Shown: positions 1-6,186, numbered from the stretch's first letter. The stretch is DNA of 7,742 bases from SIG578 sp045543635 (GCA_045543635.1 JAZQMT010000088.1:1-7742), one strand, 5' to 3'. Notes: a model not told the origin generated them from the letters alone. A program made the numbers and translations.

Positions 1-45
1 CATGCAGCACCTGCCGCCTGATTGCGGTACCCATATTCTTTTAAC
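1..45. other. Unresolved left edge of the window
   Basis: This edge is too short to assign. A minus-strand ATG lies at 3-1 with a weak GGCAGGT sequence just upstream, so a further minus-strand gene could begin here and run off the left end. Alternatively a plus-strand gene could end here: one frame closes with TAA at 42-44, directly before the terminator hairpin. Neither reading is supported by recognisable protein sequence. Confidence 0.3.
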
Positions 46-78
46 AAAAAAGGCCCCTCCGACCCCTGCCGGAGGAGC
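46..78 (-). terminator. Rho-independent terminator of operon B and the kinase gene
   Basis: On the minus strand GCTCCTCCG (78-70) pairs with CGGAGGGGC (61-53) in a 9-bp stem with one G-U pair. The loop is 8 nt, and one C separates the stem from six T residues (51-46). It begins 12 nt after the kinase stop codon. On the plus strand the same hairpin is followed by TTTT (79-82), so it could also work weakly for a convergent gene ending to the left. Confidence 0.85.
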
Positions 79-90
79 TTTTGCTAATCA

Positions 91-645
91 TTACATTGTA
101 AATTCTTTAATAAGTTGTTCAATTTGAGATTTAAGCATTTCAACATCACCATTGTTAAAAATAAATCTGTCTGCAATAGCAATAGGCCCGCCTTTTTCGA
201 GATTTTCTATTTCTGCATAATCGCGGCTTTCCGCTTCGGCGTTGGTAAGAGGTCTAATGGTGCGTGTAGTCAACCTGTTGTAACGTACAGCTCTGTCGGT
301 TATAACAGCAACAATGGTAATATCGTCCCCAAAATGTTGTTTAAGGCATTTGTATTCCGACCAAGAGTAAAGCCCATCTAAAATGGTGTTACCTTCCTCT
401 GCTGCTTTTTCAATGGAGGGAAGCAATAGCTTTGCAAATGCGGCAGGACCGTGATCGCGGCGAAGCTCCTCGCGAACAGCGCGCTCGTTCTGCTCACTCT
501 TAGGAAGACCGCGTTTTGCAAGCTCATCCATGGTGACCTGTCCAAAGTAAATGCGATTCCAGCCCTTTTCCACAAACAGATCACAAACTACCGATTTTCC
601 GCTGCCGCACATGCCCACCAGCGCGGCGATCTTGTGATTAGGCAT
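91..645 (-). CDS. Small P-loop kinase, dephospho-CoA kinase-related / UPF0200-like
   Basis: A 184-residue cytoplasmic NTP-dependent kinase-like protein of unknown substrate. The Walker A motif GMCGSGKS is at residues 11-18 and a second-strand motif ILDGLYSW at 88-95. An arginine-rich segment at about 120-135 (RxxRLTTRTIRPLT) resembles the lid of nucleotide and dephospho-CoA kinases. A conserved-looking tail with ADRFIFNNGD precedes the C-terminal helix. The overall pattern reminds me of the archaeal UPF0200 and CoaE-related families, but the protein is not a canonical CoaE. I chose ATG at 645, 10 nt after AGGAAAGGGG; a TTG two codons upstream (651) is only 4 nt from that site. The gene follows the operon B ATPase by 54 nt with no terminator between them, so it is probably co-transcribed with the transporter. 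Whether it phosphorylates the imported substrate is inference. Confidence 0.8.
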   Translation of the reverse strand: MPNHKIAALVGMCGSGKSVVCDLFVEKGWNRIYFGQVTMDELAKRGLPKSEQNERAVREELRRDHGPAAFAKLLLPSIEKAAEEGNTILDGLYSWSEYKCLKQHFGDDITIVAVITDRAVRYNRLTTRTIRPLTNAEAESRDYAEIENLEKGGPIAIADRFIFNNGDVEMLKSQIEQLIKEFTM

Positions 646-699
646 AAACAAAAAGCCCCTTTCCTGTGTTTGATTGTTTTATTGAAAGACAACTGCATC

Positions 700-1269
700 T
701 TATAGTGCAATCACTTCATCTGCAAGCGTTTGGGTATCGTTATTGTCATGTGTAACCATAAGTACTAAATGTTCTTTGGAAAACGCGCGTATCATTCTTG
801 CAAGAACAGTGCGTGTGTCATTATCAAGTCCGGTAAACGGCTCGTCCAGAAGCAAAATATCGGGGGATAGGGCAAGGGCGCGGGCAAAAGCAACCCGCCG
901 CTTCATTCCACCACTTAAATTTCGGGGATATTCGTTTTCATTTCCTGCAAGCCCGACATGATAAAGCAGCTCTTTTGCTGTCTTGGTTTTGTCCGCTGAT
1001 TTTCCACGCATAACACAAGTGATGTTCTCGCAGGCACTAAGCCACGGGAGCAACCTGTCCTCTTGAAATAAAAAAGAAATAACACCGTTTTTTATAACTT
1101 TTCCGCTATCAGCTTTCTCCAATCCGGAAATAATGCGCAAAAGTGTTGTTTTTCCGCGTCCCGAAGCACCTGTAATGCAAACGATGCCGTGTTTTTTGAA
1201 ATCATAGGAAAAATCTTTAAAAATGTGTTTGTCGCCAAAAGACTTATAGATGTTTCGCAGCTTTAGCAT
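700..1269 (-). CDS. ABC transporter ATP-binding protein of operon B (NitT/TauT class)
   Basis: The ATPase that powers the operon B importer, acting as a dimer on the cytoplasmic face of the permease. All nucleotide-binding elements are present in order: Walker A GASGRGKTT (34-42), Q-loop FQEDRLLPW with Gln69, signature LSGGM (118-122), Walker B ILLLDEP (138-144), D-loop GLD (147-149) and switch histidine His174 in VTHD. The FQEDRLLPW Q-loop is typical of the SsuB/TauB/NrtD group. At 189 residues it is shorter than the usual 240-260 and stops about 12 residues after the switch histidine. The core domain is complete, so this is a compact form rather than a broken gene; the bases after the stop show no continuation in that frame. 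The start overlaps the permease stop by one base (TAATG), and AAAGGCGG lies upstream with a 9-nt gap, indicating coupled translation. Confidence 0.93.
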   Translation of the reverse strand: MLKLRNIYKSFGDKHIFKDFSYDFKKHGIVCITGASGRGKTTLLRIISGLEKADSGKVIKNGVISFLFQEDRLLPWLSACENITCVMRGKSADKTKTAKELLYHVGLAGNENEYPRNLSGGMKRRVAFARALALSPDILLLDEPFTGLDNDTRTVLARMIRAFSKEHLVLMVTHDNNDTQTLADEVIAL

Positions 1270-2048
1270 TATTTTGCACCGCCTTTCAGAACTTTATTTG
1301 AAAGACATTTTAAAACATATAGAAAAGCTTTTTCCATAACAATACTAATCATTATTATAACAAAAGTCAGTGCAAATAAATCTACAGTTTCAATATACAC
1401 CTTTGCGTTATAAATTTCAAGTCCCAATGTTTTTTCGGGCAAGGCAATAACCTCAGCAGCTACGCCGGATTTCCACGCAAATCCCAGTCCGACCGAACAT
1501 GCCGATACAAAATAGGGCATAAGTGATGGTAGATATATAAGTCTTGCTTTTTTTAAAAAAGAAAAACGATAAATTTCCGCCATTTCCAAAAGATGCGGGT
1601 CAATATTTGAAAATCCTTCGCTTAAATTTGAAAAAATAAGCGGTACTACCATTAAAAATGCGATAAAAGAGGGAACCCCTTCCTTACTTAACCAAAACAA
1701 TGCAAGCACAATAAAGGATGCAACAGGTGTTGCACGAATTAGCTTTAAAAAAGGAGAAAAAAGACGGTGCAATAACTCAAAACGCGCTGTTAATGCAGCA
1801 AGAGGTGTTGCTACCGCAATAGCAAGCAAAAACCCCAACAGGATATGCCCGATGGAGTTTAATGTAAAAATCCAAAATTCAACCGTTAACCCAAGGGTAA
1901 ATACTCGGCGAAAGGTTTCAAGCGGGGAAGCAACAATAATGCTGCTTCCCACCGCTATATGGACGACCTGCCAAACTCCGATCCAGAAAACCGCAGCCAA
2001 CAGTGAAAAAACAATTTTGGAACCTTTTTTTTTGATTTTATCCAACAT
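1269..2048 (-). CDS. ABC transporter permease of operon B (NitT/TauT class)
   Basis: Integral membrane subunit, 259 residues with the start used here, expected to form a homodimeric channel. Hydrophobic segments lie at about 12-33, 60-86, 109-120, 125-142, 178-195 and 225-248. The SPLETF sequence (41-46) after the first segment and the LIRATPVASF region (103-112) are typical of SsuC-like permeases. The cytoplasmic coupling loop is at 144-174 and ends in IYLP, but the usual glycine of the EAA motif is Arg161. A longer frame opens at 2102. I prefer ATG at 2048 because it starts an ordinary amphipathic N-terminus and overlaps the binding-protein stop by only 11 nt. No clear Shine-Dalgarno sequence precedes any candidate ATG (2102, 2063, 2060, 2048), so translation probably relies on coupling to the upstream gene. 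A run of nine A residues (minus strand, 2033-2025) lies in codons 6-8. Confidence 0.9.
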   Translation of the reverse strand: MLDKIKKKGSKIVFSLLAAVFWIGVWQVVHIAVGSSIIVASPLETFRRVFTLGLTVEFWIFTLNSIGHILLGFLLAIAVATPLAALTARFELLHRLFSPFLKLIRATPVASFIVLALFWLSKEGVPSFIAFLMVVPLIFSNLSEGFSNIDPHLLEMAEIYRFSFLKKARLIYLPSLMPYFVSACSVGLGFAWKSGVAAEVIALPEKTLGLEIYNAKVYIETVDLFALTFVIIMISIVMEKAFLYVLKCLSNKVLKGGAK

Positions 2049-3069
2049 AATAAAAAGCATCATCAGGCAGCTGACCGCCAATGGAAGCAGGATTTGCTGC
2101 ATATAGTGTATTTAGATAAGCTGAGACATTCTTTTTCATCTTATCCCCGACCATGAAAACAATATTGCAGGAAGGAATAGCATTTTCAACAACAGCGGCA
2201 GGCAAAATTCCGAACTCATCGGAAAGAACGCCGGTTTCGGTCCATTTTTCGTTGGCATATAAAGTGGATGCGTAATACTCGCCAAGGAAAGATTTAACCG
2301 CATCTTTGTTTTTGGAGAGAAAATCATTACGTACAATAAGGCATCCCATAACCAGTTCGCTGTTATTGTTGTCGGGAATTTTTGCCCATTCCTGAGAAAG
2401 GTCCAAGGCAATTTTAACTTTTTTATTTTTCATGGTAACATTGGTTACAAAAGGCTGGGGCAGCATTGCAATCTTAGCCTCTCCCGAAATCACCAAAGAG
2501 GCAAGCTCAGAATGTTCGGATTTATATTCAACCTTAACATCTTCACCGACTTTAAGTCCGTTTTTCTCTAAAATGTAATTGAGCGCATATTCGGGAGTAG
2601 AGCCTTTGCCGGTTGCATAAATGGTTTTTCCCTTAAGCTGTGAAACAGAGGAAATCTCCTCGCCGTTTGTTAGAATGGAGAGAACACCAAGCGTATTAAC
2701 AGCAATGATACTTACACCTTTTTCGGTTTTATTATAAAGCGTAGCAGCTAAATTCGTGGGAACTGCTGCAATGTCAATGTTGCCTTTTACTATTTCGGGG
2801 ACAACCTGATCGGCAGCAGTAAAGACTTTAAAATCGTAGTTGTTGTTGGCATAACCGTTTTTATTATTAGACATAAGTTTTAGCATTCCAATGGCAGTAG
2901 GCCCTTTGAGAACAGCAACATTTATATCGGCCTTGGTCTTCTCTGAAGAGACGGGAACAGCAGAAGAATTGTCACCTTGCTTGTCCTTTTCTGTGCAGCC
3001 TGCAAATAATGCACTCATCATTAAGACTGCCATTATAACAGAAACGATTTTTAATAGTTTAGATTTCAT
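2038..3069 (-). CDS. ABC transporter solute-binding lipoprotein of operon B
   Basis: The extracellular substrate-capture subunit of the importer, 343 residues. It has a basic N-terminus, a hydrophobic signal and the lipobox FAGC with Cys25 as the lipidated residue, followed by a charged Ser-rich linker. The mature domain resembles NMT1/SsuA-like periplasmic-binding folds: VLKGPTAIGM (53-62), NIDIAAVPTNLA (97-108) and TIYATGKGSTPEYA (149-162). The IPSCNIVF stretch and the C-terminal GGQLPDDAFYY ending are also familiar from an uncharacterised clostridial subgroup of NitT/TauT binding proteins. The C-terminus looks complete, which supports the real overlap with the permease gene. A strong GGAGG lies 8 nt before the ATG. 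It is first in operon B, downstream of an extended -10 promoter and a palindrome. The substrate cannot be told from sequence; sulfonates or another small organic molecule are possible. Confidence 0.92.
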   Translation of the reverse strand: MKSKLLKIVSVIMAVLMMSALFAGCTEKDKQGDNSSAVPVSSEKTKADINVAVLKGPTAIGMLKLMSNNKNGYANNNYDFKVFTAADQVVPEIVKGNIDIAAVPTNLAATLYNKTEKGVSIIAVNTLGVLSILTNGEEISSVSQLKGKTIYATGKGSTPEYALNYILEKNGLKVGEDVKVEYKSEHSELASLVISGEAKIAMLPQPFVTNVTMKNKKVKIALDLSQEWAKIPDNNNSELVMGCLIVRNDFLSKNKDAVKSFLGEYYASTLYANEKWTETGVLSDEFGILPAAVVENAIPSCNIVFMVGDKMKKNVSAYLNTLYAANPASIGGQLPDDAFYYVG

Positions 3070-3100
3070 TGTTGAAACCTCCTTTTTTATTTTCGGCTTT

Positions 3101-3109
3101 ATTATAACA
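3101..3109 (-). promoter_or_regulatory. Extended -10 promoter for operon B
   Basis: On the minus strand the sequence TGTTATAAT is a consensus extended -10 (TG, one base, TATAAT). No good -35 hexamer sits 16-18 bp upstream. A start of transcription near 3094 would give a leader of about 25 nt containing the GGAGG site. The absence of a -35 is compatible with dependence on an activator. Confidence 0.7.
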
Positions 3110-3126
3110 TAATTATTTCAAATGTA

Positions 3127-3142
3127 TGTTGGAATTCCAACA
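3127..3142. promoter_or_regulatory. Perfect 16-bp palindrome, candidate operator of operon B
   Basis: TGTTGGAATTCCAACA reads the same on both strands. Its centre (3134.5) is about 40-41 bp upstream of the transcription start predicted from the -10 box, so it covers or abuts the -35 position. That placement suits either a class II type activator site or a repressor operator. The binding protein is not encoded in this window. Confidence 0.6.
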
Positions 3143-3220
3143 AATCGAGCGATTTAGTTAAAAAATTATCATTTGCTGCTCCTGTAAGCCTCTGATTTAT
3201 TTATTTCCCGTTTTTATGTA

Positions 3221-3256
3221 AAAATAAAAAACCGCCGCAAAAAAAGCGGCGGCTTT
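3221..3256 (-). terminator. Rho-independent terminator of operon A
   Basis: On the minus strand GCCGCCGC and GCGGCGG(T) form a 7-bp all-GC stem (3252-3246 with 3238-3232), extended by one G-U and several A-U pairs. The loop is seven T residues. It is followed by TTTTTTATTTT. It starts within 10 nt of the binding-protein stop codon and separates operon A from operon B. Confidence 0.93.
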
Positions 3257-3261
3257 AGAGG

Positions 3262-4269
3262 TTATTTGGAGGCTTTCTCAGCAAATGAATTGTCAACAAC
3301 ATCGGCAAATGATGCTCTCTTTTCAAGCTCTCCCGCCGAAGTCATAACATCCTGCAGGCGGTTAAAGCTTTCCTCGGTCATAACAGGGGTGTCGCACCAT
3401 GCATCAATGTCAATATAGCTTTGAATTGATTGTGTCAGTAACGGAAGATCGGTATCAGGGAAACTGGAGGCAACCACTTGCGCAATTTCCGCCGCTGTGT
3501 GCTCAGCACACCATTTTTCTCCTTTTGCTACTGCGTTAGCAAAGCCCTGAATAACCTCAGGATTTTTCTCAATGTATTCTTTGCCGGCAAAATATGCCGT
3601 ATAGGGGATTTCACCGGTAGCTTCACCTACAGCTGCGACAACATAGCCCTTGCCTTCACTTTCCAGCATTGAGGCAGTAGGCTCAAATGCAGTAACATAA
3701 TCACCCGTTCCTGCTACAAATGCACTGGTCATCATAGCAAATTGAACACTGTTGTCAAGAACTACATCTTTTTGGGTGTCAAGTCCGTTTGCCTTTAAAA
3801 CATATTCAAAGGTCATGTAGGGAACACCGCCGCGTCTTCCCGGAAGAATGTGTGCGCCTTTAAGATCGGTCCATTTAAAATCTTCGTTTTTTTCACGGGC
3901 AATCAAAAAGGAACCGTCGCGCTGTGTCATCTGAGAGAAAACTTTCAGGTAATTGTCTCGTCCCTCGTTGTAAACATAAATTGCAGCTTCAGGACCGGCA
4001 AATCCGATGTCAACCTGCCCTGATAAAACCGCGGCGGCAACTGCATCAGCGCCCTGACCGGTTGAAAGCTCTATGTCGAGCCCCTCTTCTTCAAAAAATC
4101 CAAGCTCAATGGCAGCATATTGCGGTGCGTAGAATACGGAATGTGTTACTTCGCTCAGTGCAATGGTGACAAGCTCGTCATCGTCTTGCTTGCATGAGCA
4201 GAAACAAAAGATAGGTATGCAGAGTGCGAGTAAAAGTGCGAGAATTCGTTTTGATCCTTTTTTTAACAT
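3262..4269 (-). CDS. ABC transporter solute-binding lipoprotein of operon A (NMT1/THI5-like)
   Basis: Substrate-binding subunit of the operon A importer, 335 residues. The signal sequence has a basic start, a Leu-rich core and a cysteine-rich lipobox FCSC with Cys26 as the likely lipidated residue (Cys22 and Cys24 lie just before it). The mature N-terminus carries a classic NMT1/THI5-like pattern: HSVFYAPQYAAIELGFF (43-59) followed by EEEGLDIEL, then GQVDIGFAGPEA (84-95). This matches SsuA/TauA/ThiY-type proteins that bind sulfonates, taurine or thiamin pyrimidine precursors. It lacks the cysteine cluster of fungal THI5, and the ligand cannot be chosen from sequence. AAGGAG lies 7 nt before the ATG. 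The gene is last in its operon, 72 nt after the permease, with a hairpin in that gap, and is followed at once by a strong terminator. Confidence 0.93.
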   Translation of the reverse strand: MLKKGSKRILALLLALCIPIFCFCSCKQDDDELVTIALSEVTHSVFYAPQYAAIELGFFEEEGLDIELSTGQGADAVAAAVLSGQVDIGFAGPEAAIYVYNEGRDNYLKVFSQMTQRDGSFLIAREKNEDFKWTDLKGAHILPGRRGGVPYMTFEYVLKANGLDTQKDVVLDNSVQFAMMTSAFVAGTGDYVTAFEPTASMLESEGKGYVVAAVGEATGEIPYTAYFAGKEYIEKNPEVIQGFANAVAKGEKWCAEHTAAEIAQVVASSFPDTDLPLLTQSIQSYIDIDAWCDTPVMTEESFNRLQDVMTSAGELEKRASFADVVDNSFAEKASK

Positions 4270-4288
4270 AAAAAGTCTCCTTTTTGAT

Positions 4289-4317
4289 GGTTTTCTGTAT
4301 ATTACATGCAGAAAACC
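4289..4317 (-). repeat. Intercistronic inverted repeat before the operon A binding-protein gene
   Basis: GGTTTTCTG (4289-4297) and CAGAAAACC (4309-4317) are perfect inverted repeats of 9 bp with an 11-nt loop. They lie between the permease stop and the binding-protein ribosome binding site. On the minus strand no T-run follows, so this is not a standard terminator. A role as an mRNA-stabilising or processing hairpin that raises binding-protein output relative to the membrane subunits is inferred. Confidence 0.6.
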
Positions 4318-4341
4318 GGAGGTTTGTTACAAAAAAGTATT

Positions 4342-5151
4342 TTACTTGTGTGTTATAAATTTAAGAGTCAGTTTTTGTGCAATTACGATCAATTCGTAAA
4401 GAATAGCTGCTGCAACTGCAAGAATGAGAACACTTGCCATTACAAGATCCATTTTGAACACCTGACCGCCGTAAACGATAAGGTATCCAAGTCCGGCTTT
4501 TGAAACAAGAAATTCGCCGGCTATTACTCCGACGAGTGTTAGTCCGATGTTGATCTTAAGCGAGTTAAATAATGTTTCGATGTTGTAGGGTAAAACGATT
4601 TTTAAAAAAATCTGTAAACGGTTGGCACCAAAGGTCCGCAGCATTTTAATAAGCTCGGGATCGGTGGAATGAAAGCCACCGAGCATTTCCAAAACCGTTA
4701 CGATCATGGATATGGCAAGTGCCATAAAAATGATGGCTCGTGTTCCCGCTCCCGCCCAGATAATAATTACTGGTCCGAGCGCTATCTTGGGCAGACTGTT
4801 TAGTACAACCAAATAAGGCTCGCTGACACGGGATAAAAAGGGTGACCACCATAGAAGTATTGCAGCGAGACAACCGATAACAACGCCCAATATAAAGCCT
4901 ATGCAGGTTTCAAACAGCGTGGTTCCAATGTGCAACAGTAAATCGTTTTCTTTGTAATCGGCAAGTACCGAAATAATGCGGGAAGGCTGGCTTAATACAA
5001 AATTGTCAATAAACCCGATATGCCCCCCGAGTTCCCAAACTCCAATGAATGCAACAAGAAATAAGATTCTGCACAACGAAACGGCAACTTTATTCCTTCG
5101 CCGTGCCTGTAAATATTTTTTTCTTTCTTTTGAAGGTTCGTTATGATACAT
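4342..5151 (-). CDS. ABC transporter permease of operon A (SsuC/TauC-like)
   Basis: Membrane channel subunit, 269 residues from the chosen start. A basic, hydrophilic N-terminus (KERKKYLQARRRNK, 8-21) is followed by hydrophobic segments at about 22-43, 73-100, 112-133, 138-156, 194-212 and 236-258. Family landmarks are LSQPSRI (53-59), LNSLPKIALGP (117-127) and a good EAA-type coupling loop at about 164-188 with Gly175 and the IVLP ending. The frame stays open to 5304, but the extra N-terminus lies wholly inside the ATPase gene and looks unlike a protein start. ATG at 5151 has GGAAAGAG about 10 nt upstream and overlaps the ATPase stop by 11 nt. ATG at 5157 is an alternative but sits only 4 nt from that site. 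With its neighbours it forms a complete importer. Confidence 0.9.
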   Translation of the reverse strand: MYHNEPSKERKKYLQARRRNKVAVSLCRILFLVAFIGVWELGGHIGFIDNFVLSQPSRIISVLADYKENDLLLHIGTTLFETCIGFILGVVIGCLAAILLWWSPFLSRVSEPYLVVLNSLPKIALGPVIIIWAGAGTRAIIFMALAISMIVTVLEMLGGFHSTDPELIKMLRTFGANRLQIFLKIVLPYNIETLFNSLKINIGLTLVGVIAGEFLVSKAGLGYLIVYGGQVFKMDLVMASVLILAVAAAILYELIVIAQKLTLKFITHK

Positions 5152-5911
5152 GGACATCAAGCTCTTTCCAGATTTGATTGAAATATTCCCCGAACTTTTT
5201 GTGATCGCGGCATAAAAGCGGGCTGCGATCAGGAATGTCAAATTCGGTGTCATATATTTTTTTAATAACAGCAGGTCTGCGCGACAAGATAATAACCCGA
5301 TCACTCATGCTTATGCTTTCGGGTATATCGTGGGTCACGATCAGAGCCGTCTGCTTTTCTTTTTTTAAAATTTTGTAAACATCGTCGGTAACGGTAAGTC
5401 TGGTCTGGTAATCCAGCGCCGAAAACGCCTCGTCAAGGAGTAAAAGCTTGGGACGCACTGCCAGCGTGCGGATAAGTGCGGCTCGCTGCCGCATTCCGCC
5501 TGAAAGTTGGGCGGGATATTTGTCTCGAAATTCCCATAGCCCATAGGCACGCAGAAGATTGTCGGCGTAGTCGAGGTTCTCCTTGGTGAGCATCCGGCGG
5601 ATCTCCAGCCCGATGAGAACATTTTTGCGAATGGAACGCCAGTCAAGAAGATTATCCTTCTGAAGCATATATGCGATCTCACCGCAAACTCCGGTCACAT
5701 TTTCGCCGGAAAGCAGTATGTTACCCGAAGTAAGTGGAGTAATTCCTGCAATAGAAGAAAGCAGGGTGGATTTTCCGCATCCTGAAGGACCAACAATGCT
5801 GATAAATTCCCCTTCGCGTACATTGAAACTAACATCATGTACAGCCTCCACCTCTCCGTTTACCGCCTGATAGCAGATTTTGAGGTTATGTGCTTCAAGA
5901 ATATTGTTCAT
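5141..5911 (-). CDS. ABC transporter ATP-binding protein of operon A (SsuB/TauB/NrtD-like)
   Basis: Cytoplasmic ATPase of the operon A importer, 256 residues, a full-length member of the nitrate/sulfonate/taurine ATPase group. Motifs in order: Walker A GPSGCGKST (41-49), Q-loop LQKDNLLDW with Gln84, signature LSGGMRQR (136-143), Walker B LLLLDEA (156-162), D-loop SALD (164-167) and switch histidine His194 in VTHD. The C-terminal part (SDRVIILSRRP, then an FNQIWKEL ending) is the usual short extension of SsuB/NrtD proteins. AAGGAG lies 6 nt upstream of the ATG. It is first in operon A, preceded by a structured leader of about 70 nt, and its last codons overlap the permease start. No sequence feature separates sulfonate, taurine, nitrate or other substrates. 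Confidence 0.95.
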   Translation of the reverse strand: MNNILEAHNLKICYQAVNGEVEAVHDVSFNVREGEFISIVGPSGCGKSTLLSSIAGITPLTSGNILLSGENVTGVCGEIAYMLQKDNLLDWRSIRKNVLIGLEIRRMLTKENLDYADNLLRAYGLWEFRDKYPAQLSGGMRQRAALIRTLAVRPKLLLLDEAFSALDYQTRLTVTDDVYKILKKEKQTALIVTHDIPESISMSDRVIILSRRPAVIKKIYDTEFDIPDRSPLLCRDHKKFGEYFNQIWKELDVHVS

Positions 5912-5934
5912 AAAAAACTCCTTACAATATTAGG

Positions 5935-5984
5935 TGTCCCGAATTTTGCGGGACATAGAGCAGACAAAAACAGAAAAGCTGCTC
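5935..5984 (-). promoter_or_regulatory. Two-hairpin leader of operon A
   Basis: On the minus strand, GAGCAG (5984-5979) can pair with CTGCTC (5963-5958) around a 15-nt U-rich loop. Nine bases separate this from TGTCCCG (5955-5949), which pairs with CGGGACA (5941-5935) around the 7-nt loop CAAAATT. The ribosome binding site (AAGGAG) lies about 12 nt after the second stem and is free. Neither hairpin has a U-tail, so neither is a terminator. I do not recognise a known riboswitch. The second inverted repeat could instead be a protein-binding operator in DNA. Confidence 0.5.
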
Positions 5985-5989
5985 AATAC

Positions 5990-5995
5990 AGTATA
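5990..5995 (-). promoter_or_regulatory. Possible -10 box for operon A
   Basis: On the minus strand TATACT matches five of six consensus positions. Upstream only weak -35 candidates occur (for example TTCACT at about 18 bp). Transcription would begin near 5983, just at the first leader hairpin, giving a leader of about 72 nt. Confidence 0.4.
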
Positions 5996-6071
5996 TTAAA
6001 TCGGGAGCCTGAAAGTGAAAGGCAAGAGCATGGCAAAATGAAATAAAATTTGTATAAACCCGGAAAGCTTC

Positions 6072-6100
6072 TTGACACAAGAGGTGAAATGTTATACAAT
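6072..6100 (+). promoter_or_regulatory. SigA-type promoter of the RNase Y gene
   Basis: A perfect -35 TTGACA (6072-6077) and a -10 TACAAT (6095-6100, five of six) are separated by exactly 17 bp. Transcription would start near 6107, leaving a leader of about 80 nt. It diverges from the operon A promoter about 80 bp away. Confidence 0.88.
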
Positions 6101-6163
6101 ATACACATACTGTATTTTGTGGTTTTTTTGATTTTTCAATTTACAGATAGGAAAATAAAACAG

Positions 6164-6173
6164 AAAGGGAGGT
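6164..6173 (+). promoter_or_regulatory. Ribosome binding site of the RNase Y gene with long spacing
   Basis: AAAGGGAGGT is close to the ideal anti-Shine-Dalgarno complement, but the core GGAGG ends 14 nt before the ATG at 6187. No ATG, GTG or TTG in that reading frame lies nearer, so the start is kept. Confidence 0.7.
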
Positions 6174-6186
6174 CGTAAGAAATCTT

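Noticed and set aside
115..381. Plus-strand open frame opposite the kinase gene
   Set aside because: It has no ribosome binding site or motifs and lies antisense to a protein with a clear Walker A motif and family pattern.
646..651. TTG start for the kinase
   Set aside because: ATG at 645 has better spacing from AGGAAAGGGG and places the Walker A motif at the usual distance from the N-terminus.
2049..2102. 18-residue N-terminal extension of the operon B permease
   Set aside because: It overlaps the well-conserved end of the binding protein and has no ribosome binding site. It cannot be fully excluded, because 2048 also lacks one.
5152..5304. 51-residue N-terminal extension of the operon A permease
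   Set aside because: It lies wholly within the ATPase gene, lacks a suitable ribosome binding site and does not fit the family; start at 5151 (or 5157) is better.
5935..5955. Terminator reading of the TGTCCCG/CGGGACA hairpin
   Set aside because: No T-run follows on either strand, and it lies between a promoter and a ribosome binding site.
5912..6060. Thiamin pyrophosphate riboswitch upstream of operon A
   Set aside because: It was considered because of the NMT1/THI5-like binding protein, but the conserved CTGAGA and ACCTGAT-type core elements are absent on the minus strand.
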